NCBI GenBank assembly: GCA_964580675.1
Contig: CAZOLI010000043.1
Span: 1 to 19,698 of the forward strand
Source: CAZOLI01 sp964580675
Lineage (GTDB): Bacteria > Planctomycetota > MHYJ01 > CAYXQY01
Reading direction: 5' to 3'
Length of the DNA: 19,698 nucleotides
Translations under genes and position numbers: made by a program
Notes under the pieces: model-generated
What the model saw: only the letters and a program-made list of their open reading frames with translations
The model's database searches: none
Told to the model about the DNA's origin: nothing
In this document: in pieces, positions 15,391 to 19,698 of the stretch
Layout: each line of letters starts with the position of its first letter
How positions within the stretch are numbered: the first letter of the stretch is position 1

Positions 15391-15405
15391 GACTGTCGTT
15401 ATAAT
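15391..15405 (+). repeat. 15-base dispersed repeat, copy 2 (GACTGTCGTTATAAT)
   Basis: This is an exact copy of the sequence at 2037-2051. Here it lies in the spacer between the flavoprotein and lipoprotein genes, with TATAAT at 15400-15405 facing away from the lipoprotein gene. The nearest downstream plus-strand element is a hairpin with a short T-run. Confidence 0.5.
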
Positions 15406-15411
15406 CTTAAT

Positions 15412-15492
15412 TTTCCAATGAACTCTTATCAAACAGGCTCCCCAAACTGTTCCCGGATCTTGCCGGAACCATCGAAGTCCGCGATGGTTTTT
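15412..15492 (+). ncRNA. Speculative small RNA from the spacer
   Basis: A TATAAT at 15400-15405 would start transcription near 15412, and a perfect 8-base hairpin (15467-15474 with 15482-15489) followed by TTT on the plus strand could end it, giving an RNA of about 80 bases. There is no good -35 box and the T-run is short, so this is a weak candidate. Confidence 0.2.
15467..15492 (+). terminator. Hairpin with short T-run, plus strand
   Basis: AACCATCG and CGATGGTT pair across a 7-base loop and are followed by three more T (five in a row with the stem end). The orientation is plus, although the neighbouring genes are both on the minus strand, so it does not serve either one. Confidence 0.35.
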
Positions 15493-15517
15493 GTTCAGGA
15501 GAATGGATTGGACACGC

Positions 15518-16927
15518 TTAACAGGAGAGGCTTTTGCCGGGGTTCGTATTTTTGATTTTCAGCGACGTGATCCGATCAACGGAAACGGAGGACAGTCCGC
15601 CGTCCGGATCTGACAGGGCCCCGGCAAGCCCGATCGCCTCTCCCATGGCCATGGATGTGCCGATCACGCGGAGAGATCCCAGGGCTTTGTGGGTTGCTGA
15701 CACGCACCGTCCCGCGGTACCCAAAGAATCAAACGTCCGGCTGACCAGCGCCCCCAGGGGAATTTCACAGGGTCCCCCGGGAAAGATCAGTTCCGGGGAT
15801 TCGTAATTCTGCCACAGTTCAATGGGCCAGGCGGACAGGGCCACTCCCTCCGGGTCCGATCGGCCCTCAAGCACATGGTCCCGATCCACTACCTTCTTTC
15901 CCGACACCCGACGTGTCTCTCGAACCCCCAGCCGATCGGGATACGATTTGACCTCAAGGTCCGAAAACTTCTCGCTGTTTCGTCGAAGGTACGAGACGAT
16001 GGTTTGTGCACGGTCTCGGGCTTCCTGTTCGACACGATTCAGTTGCTCTTCATCAAGGGGATCATATTGGTAATTGTTTTTTCTCGGGAGGTTTATGGTC
16101 ATGAATCCGGTCCCTTCTTCCCGGGCCGGCCGCAGGAGGACGGATTTACACGCCTCCGGCAGATCCCCTTTCCGAATTCCTTTCGCGATGTGATGCTGAA
16201 TGGTTAATTTTTCGAACCCCTCCAGAAGGTCCGGCGGAACACCCGAAATTTTGACGATATACGAGGGAAGCTGAAGGTCCCCGGTTGATGCCGTCATGGT
16301 CTCCGCACCGGCCATTTCCGCCACGGCCGCATCGCCGGTGGTGTCCAGAAGCACGTCACCGGTGAATCGATTCGGCACATCGGTCTTTTTCTGCCGGTCG
16401 GCCTGTATTGAAATCCGCCACCCGTTCGAAGTGGCGGTTGCACCGGTAACGACCGTGGAACGGTAAACCGACAGGTTGCTTTCGCGGGAAACCAGGTCGT
16501 CCGAAAGGGACTGAAATTCCCGGGGATACATCGGGAGGACAACCGCCTGGCCGAGGTCCTTCGGTGCTCCGGCCCCACCCCGTTCCTGCAGTTCTTCCGC
16601 AAAATACCGGGGGAACCCGTTCTGAACGTATTCCGGTTCCTCGGTGTCATTTCTGAACAACCCACAGATGGTATGCACAAAGGAATGACGNNNNNNNNNN
16701 NNNNNNNNNNNNNNNNNNNNNNNNNNNNNNNNNNNNNNNNNNNNNNNNNNNNNNNNNNNNNNNNNNNNNNNNNNNNNNNNNNNNNNNNNNCCCGCGTCAA
16801 GCACATCATCCCGGACAACCCGGAATATGCGATCGGAGAGTTTGTCGGATTTCGGGTCCTTCGGCGTGTTCATTTCGGAATGCAGTATAAAGGAAGGTTT
16901 CCCGTCACCTGATCCAGCTTCGTCCAT
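15518..16927 (-). CDS. FAD-dependent oxidoreductase (FAD_oxidored type), interrupted by assembly gap
   Basis: The sequence downstream of the gap (16690-15518) is a good match to the FAD_oxidored flavoprotein family. It contains ICGLFRN near the gap, LLDTTGDAAVAEMAGAE, LGVRETRRVSGKKVV, an IPLGALVSRTFDSLGTAGRCVSATHKALGSLR segment with the conserved GRC-S-TH pattern, and MAMGEAIGLAGAL, in the expected order. The GxGxxG FAD motif is not visible and must lie in the 100-N gap, since the 45 codons before it end in DVLDAG. The frame happens to stay open across the gap, but the gap length is unknown, so the join, the total length (469 codons as drawn) and the start are uncertain; in-frame ATGs at 16927 and 16873 both lack a Shine-Dalgarno sequence. 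Family members oxidise or reduce varied substrates; here it may act on the cluster's product. Confidence 0.72.
   Translation of the reverse strand: MDEAGSGDGKPSFILHSEMNTPKDPKSDKLSDRIFRVVRDDVLDAXXXXXXXXXXXXXXXXXXXXXXXXXXXXXXXXXXRHSFVHTICGLFRNDTEEPEYVQNGFPRYFAEELQERGGAGAPKDLGQAVVLPMYPREFQSLSDDLVSRESNLSVYRSTVVTGATATSNGWRISIQADRQKKTDVPNRFTGDVLLDTTGDAAVAEMAGAETMTASTGDLQLPSYIVKISGVPPDLLEGFEKLTIQHHIAKGIRKGDLPEACKSVLLRPAREEGTGFMTINLPRKNNYQYDPLDEEQLNRVEQEARDRAQTIVSYLRRNSEKFSDLEVKSYPDRLGVRETRRVSGKKVVDRDHVLEGRSDPEGVALSAWPIELWQNYESPELIFPGGPCEIPLGALVSRTFDSLGTAGRCVSATHKALGSLRVIGTSMAMGEAIGLAGALSDPDGGLSSVSVDRITSLKIKNTNPGKSLSC
16691..16790. other. Assembly gap of 100 N
   Basis: Exactly 100 unknown bases, the conventional filler for a gap of unknown size. 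It falls inside the flavoprotein gene, over the region where its FAD-binding motif should be. Confidence 0.99.
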
Positions 16928-17010
16928 AGATTATTGAAAACAGTGGAACAAATCAATTTTCAGGAAATCCAGCCACTGCACCATTTTTGCCGGTCAATTG
17001 CCGGTGTTCG

Positions 17011-17039
17011 TTGAAATAAAATCCCTGGAAAACTATAGT
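17011..17039 (+). promoter_or_regulatory. Strong sigma-70-type promoter of the second halogenase-like gene
   Basis: TTGAAA (17011-17016) and TATAGT (17034-17039) are separated by exactly 17 bases, each differing from consensus by one base. Transcription would begin near 17046, about 42 bases before the TTG start of the gene. Confidence 0.65.
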
Positions 17040-17087
17040 GAGCCATTTCGATTCCCGGAATTTCACGTCATCCAATAACCCGTTTCC

Positions 17088-18344
17088 TTGCGTCAATCCC
17101 TGCGTTCCGCAGCCATTATCGGAGGAGGGCCCTCGGGCTCGATGCTGGCCACACTGCTTGCCAGAAGCGGGTGGAACGTGGGTGTGTTTCAGCCGGAACG
17201 GAATTCCACCATCCGCGTGGGGGAATCCCTGATTCCGGCGGTGATCCCGAAACTGCGGACGCTCGGGGTGGAAGAGGAAGTCCGTGACTACAGCAGGGTC
17301 AAACCGGGGGCGTGTTTTCACGTCGGAGAACAGGCCTCCCTTGAGTATCCGTTCGAAGAATACACCGATACCCTCCCCCCGTACGCTTACAACGTGCCCC
17401 GGAACAAATTCGACCGTACGCTTCTCGAAAACGCGGAGGAAGAAGGGGCACGCATTTTTCGGTTCGAGGCTCGCCTTCGAAGCGAAAACGACGGGGACTT
17501 CGTCTTCCTTGCCGACGAAACCAGACGGAAAACGCAGGGATATTTTCAGGGGAAACCTGATTTCATCATCGACGCAACGGGCCGCACACGGCTGCTGCCG
17601 AACCTCCTGAACCTCCCGTCGGAAAAGGTGGGATACACGGACGGGCAAGCCCTGTTTACGCACTTTGACCGCATGAACGAAACCGGGGAAGGAAATGTGC
17701 ACACGGAAATCTTTGATCGAGGCTGGGCATGGCGAATTCCGTTGCCGGACCGGGTTTCTTTTGGTGTGGTTGCGGCGGAGGAATATCTGCGAAATGCCGG
17801 GGAGACCCCCGGGGAACAGCTGGAAACAATCCGGCGTAACGTCCCCCGTCTTCGTTCCGTTACGGAGGGATCAAACCGAATCGAACCGGTTTTCTCCTAC
17901 GACAACTATCAACTGATCACGCACCGGTTACACGGAAAAAACTGGGTGTTGCTGGGGGATACGGCGGGGTTTATCGATCCCGTCCTCTCCACCGGAATGC
18001 ACCTGTCCATGCGCAGCGCGGAGCTGCTGGCCCGGACACTCGACAGCAAACGCCCGCTTTCCATTGGTCTCGAGGAGTACGAATCGCACATTCTGTCCGT
18101 CCTGGAGAAGTGGCAGGAGGTGGTAAACCTTTTTTATAGTGGACGACTTATTGCCCTTTTACTGGCGGGCGAGGATGTCCGGGAGTCGCTTCCGGGACAG
18201 TTGATCAACCACCACGTCGGGAAACGTCTCGGACGGATCTTTCTTGGCACTCTCCCGAAATCAAGGTACAGCTACCTCCTTCTATCCTTTATGGCCCGGT
18301 ACGGGTTGAAGGACAGGGATCCTTCGAATTACCGGATTCAATAA
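17088..18344 (+). CDS. FAD-dependent halogenase-family enzyme, copy 2
   Basis: A 418-residue paralogue of the 12572-13849 product with the same set of signatures: GGGPSG (12-17), GESLIPA (45-51), Lys K72 in VKPGACF at the catalytic-Lys position, WAWRIP (213-218) and FIDPVLSTG (295-303), fitting FxxPxxSxG. VKPGACF is close to the phenol-type halogenase pattern KxGxxF. The predicted reaction is FADH2-dependent halogenation, most likely of an aromatic ring; hydroxylase-like activity cannot be excluded. The start is TTG at 17088: an in-frame stop lies at 17076-17078 and the FAD motif begins by residue 8, leaving no later start. No Shine-Dalgarno sequence is seen, but the promoter at 17011-17039 fits. 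It is divergent from the flavoprotein gene and converges on the ketosynthase gene. Confidence 0.9.
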   Translation: MRQSLRSAAIIGGGPSGSMLATLLARSGWNVGVFQPERNSTIRVGESLIPAVIPKLRTLGVEEEVRDYSRVKPGACFHVGEQASLEYPFEEYTDTLPPYAYNVPRNKFDRTLLENAEEEGARIFRFEARLRSENDGDFVFLADETRRKTQGYFQGKPDFIIDATGRTRLLPNLLNLPSEKVGYTDGQALFTHFDRMNETGEGNVHTEIFDRGWAWRIPLPDRVSFGVVAAEEYLRNAGETPGEQLETIRRNVPRLRSVTEGSNRIEPVFSYDNYQLITHRLHGKNWVLLGDTAGFIDPVLSTGMHLSMRSAELLARTLDSKRPLSIGLEEYESHILSVLEKWQEVVNLFYSGRLIALLLAGEDVRESLPGQLINHHVGKRLGRIFLGTLPKSRYSYLLLSFMARYGLKDRDPSNYRIQ

Positions 18345-18348
18345 ATAC

Positions 18349-18372
18349 CGGAAGAACGACGTCCGGCTTCCG
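18349..18372. terminator. Hairpin between convergent halogenase-like and ketosynthase genes
   Basis: CGGAAG (18349-18354) pairs with CTTCCG (18367-18372), with inner self-complementary bases. It occupies the 51-base convergent spacer and could serve both genes weakly; only short A/T runs flank it. Confidence 0.4.
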
Positions 18373-18395
18373 TAAAAAGTGGGTGGTAACAGGAT

Positions 18396-19637
18396 TTATT
18401 CCTCCCCAACGCGGATGATGATGGAGGTATTCACTCCGCCAAAAGCAAAATTATTACACATGATATATTCGGGGTTGGCCGGCGCGGGTTCGTCCCGAAC
18501 GTACTGTAGATCAGCGCATTCCTCCCCGGGTTCGTCCAGATGGAGATTATGAGCGAGCCAACCGTCCCGGGCCATCCGCACGGAGAGGTTTGATTCAATG
18601 GCACCGCAGGCCCCCAGTGTATGACCGAGGTGTCCCTTCAGGGAACTCACCGGGACGTCCCGGCCGAACACGGCCTCCATCGCCTGACTTTCGGCTCGAT
18701 CACCTTTCTCCGTCGCCGTGGCGTGGGCGTTGATGTAATCCACCTCCTCCGGTGCCAGGTCAGCATCCGCAAGGGCTTTTTTTAGAACCGGTATCATGGC
18801 CTCCCCGGAGGGGATCGTGATGTGTTCCGCGAGACACGTTGTGGCGTACCCGACAATCTCACCGTAAATATCCGCGCCCCGGTCGAGGGCGTGATCACGC
18901 GATTCCAGAATCATGGTTCCCGCTCCTTCACTCACCACGAGGCCGTCACGATCCCGGTCAAACGGTCGAGGGGTGGCGATGGGTTGCTCGTAACGGGTGG
19001 ACGCCCCGAACATGATGTTAAACACGGCCGCTGCCGAAATGACGAGTTCTTCCGCACCACCCGTTACCATAACGTCCTGTTTTCCGTGTTTAACGGCTTC
19101 GTAGCCGAAACCAATGCCCTGACTGCCCGATGTGCAGGCCGTGGAGGTGGACATCAGCCGGCCCGGAATTTCAAAGTGCTGTGCCAGATTCGCCGGACAC
19201 GTATGCGTCATGGATTGGAGGTAATCGGAAAGCCGGACGTTATCGAGTGTTTTCTTTCGTATGATCTGCTCCGTAAATTTCTGTGACGCGGACTGGCTTC
19301 CTTCCGTCGATCCATACGATATACCGGTTCGGTCCTCGTGAAGGGATGGATGATCCATCAATTCCGCGTCCTCCAGCGCCAGACGGGTGGCCCTGACGGC
19401 AAGGAGGGCCACGCGTCCCATGGATCGAAGGTGACGGGGGTGAATTCCTTCCTCAAGGTCCTCACGATCCAGGTCCACGGTGCCGGCCAGCCGGCCTTCC
19501 AGCCCATCGTACTCCCGCCACTCTTTCTTCTCCGCAATGCCGGTGTCTCCCGTCCGGAGACGTTCTTCCACCTCGTCCCAGCCCGTTCCGATGGGACTGA
19601 CCGTTCCCATACCGGTAATTACCACTCGGTTTGTCAA
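18396..19637 (-). CDS. Beta-ketoacyl-ACP synthase, FabF/KAS II type
   Basis: A 413-residue condensing enzyme that elongates acyl-ACP with malonyl-ACP. The catalytic triad is intact: nucleophile C168 in TSTACTSGSQ, H305 in NAHATATEKGD and H339 in LKGHLGHTLGACGA, with the GAG/GGVNTS loop (400-405) at the end. The N-terminus VVITGMGTVSPIG is typical of FabF. The GHLGHTLGACG version of the second-His motif is, from memory, common in ketosynthases of aryl-polyene-type clusters. The start is TTG at 19637, preceded by GGAGG at about 6 bases, and it overlaps the TGA of the upstream fabG-like gene, so translation is probably coupled. A primary fatty-acid role cannot be excluded, but the neighbours suggest a secondary-metabolic ketosynthase. 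It converges on the second halogenase-like gene. Confidence 0.92.
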   Translation of the reverse strand: MTNRVVITGMGTVSPIGTGWDEVEERLRTGDTGIAEKKEWREYDGLEGRLAGTVDLDREDLEEGIHPRHLRSMGRVALLAVRATRLALEDAELMDHPSLHEDRTGISYGSTEGSQSASQKFTEQIIRKKTLDNVRLSDYLQSMTHTCPANLAQHFEIPGRLMSTSTACTSGSQGIGFGYEAVKHGKQDVMVTGGAEELVISAAAVFNIMFGASTRYEQPIATPRPFDRDRDGLVVSEGAGTMILESRDHALDRGADIYGEIVGYATTCLAEHITIPSGEAMIPVLKKALADADLAPEEVDYINAHATATEKGDRAESQAMEAVFGRDVPVSSLKGHLGHTLGACGAIESNLSVRMARDGWLAHNLHLDEPGEECADLQYVRDEPAPANPEYIMCNNFAFGGVNTSIIIRVGEE

Positions 19638-19698
19638 GCGATACCTCCATTTACGGAAACAACCTCACCCGTTATGTACGAAGCACGATCCGACACCA
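19634..19698 (-). CDS. 3' end of a FabG-like 3-oxoacyl-ACP reductase (partial)
   Basis: Reading the minus strand from the right edge gives VSDRASYITGEVVSVNGGIA and a TGA at 19634-19636. This is the characteristic C-terminus of short-chain dehydrogenase FabG proteins (SDxASYITGQxxxVxGG). FabG reduces the beta-keto group made by FabF. Its last codon overlaps the TTG start of the ketosynthase by two bases, and the ketosynthase's GGAGG lies inside this gene. The rest of the gene is outside the window. Confidence 0.85.
   Translation of the reverse strand, partial: VSDRASYITGEVVSVNGGIA

Noticed and set aside
16873..16927. Flavoprotein N-terminal segment as a separate small gene
   Set aside because: There is no stop before the gap and no ribosome site; the gap makes the question undecidable from this sequence.

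Overview
The window is bacterial chromosomal DNA, mid-50s % G+C by eye. It encodes two lipoproteins with clear lipoboxes (one BamE-like), a pair of secretin-N-terminal-like secreted proteins, a eukaryotic-like Ser/Thr kinase and an FHA protein. This points to a diderm, probably uncultured, bacterium; a Planctomycetota/PVC-type origin fits best, but that is an inference from gene style and not from a marker gene. A run of exactly 100 N (16691-16790) shows the source is a draft scaffold.

Left part (1-7548), envelope and signalling: the 3' end of an unrecognised gene (1-153) converges on an ArnT/GT39-type membrane glycosyltransferase (150-1733, minus). A soluble Ser/Thr kinase with an Arg/Lys-rich insertion (2147-3379) precedes an MFS exporter (3447-4706). 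They converge on a membrane-anchored TPR plus OB-like protein (4766-6118, minus). A single-pass FHA-domain protein (6385-7548) is divergent from it. Kinase and FHA protein may form a phospho-signalling pair.

Middle (7727-9619): two tandem secreted paralogues about half identical, each an STN/secretin-N-like protein without the pore domain and each followed by its own Rho-independent terminator.

Right part (9936-19698): a biosynthetic region resembling aryl-polyene/xanthomonadin-type pigment clusters. It holds an O-methyltransferase-fold enzyme, an AMP-forming acyl/aryl ligase, two paralogous FAD-dependent halogenase-family enzymes (each with GGGPxx, a conserved Lys, WxWxIP and FxxPxxSxG), an FAD_oxidored-type flavoprotein broken by the assembly gap, two lipoproteins, a FabF-type ketosynthase with intact Cys-His-His, and the last codons of a FabG-type reductase at the right edge. 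The genes are on alternating strands in short units. A plausible scheme is: the ligase activates an aryl starter, FabF/FabG and partners outside the window extend it, and the halogenases, methyltransferase and flavoprotein decorate it. No ACP, dehydratase or acyltransferase lies inside the window, so the product is inferred. No rRNA, tRNA, CRISPR array or insertion sequence was seen.
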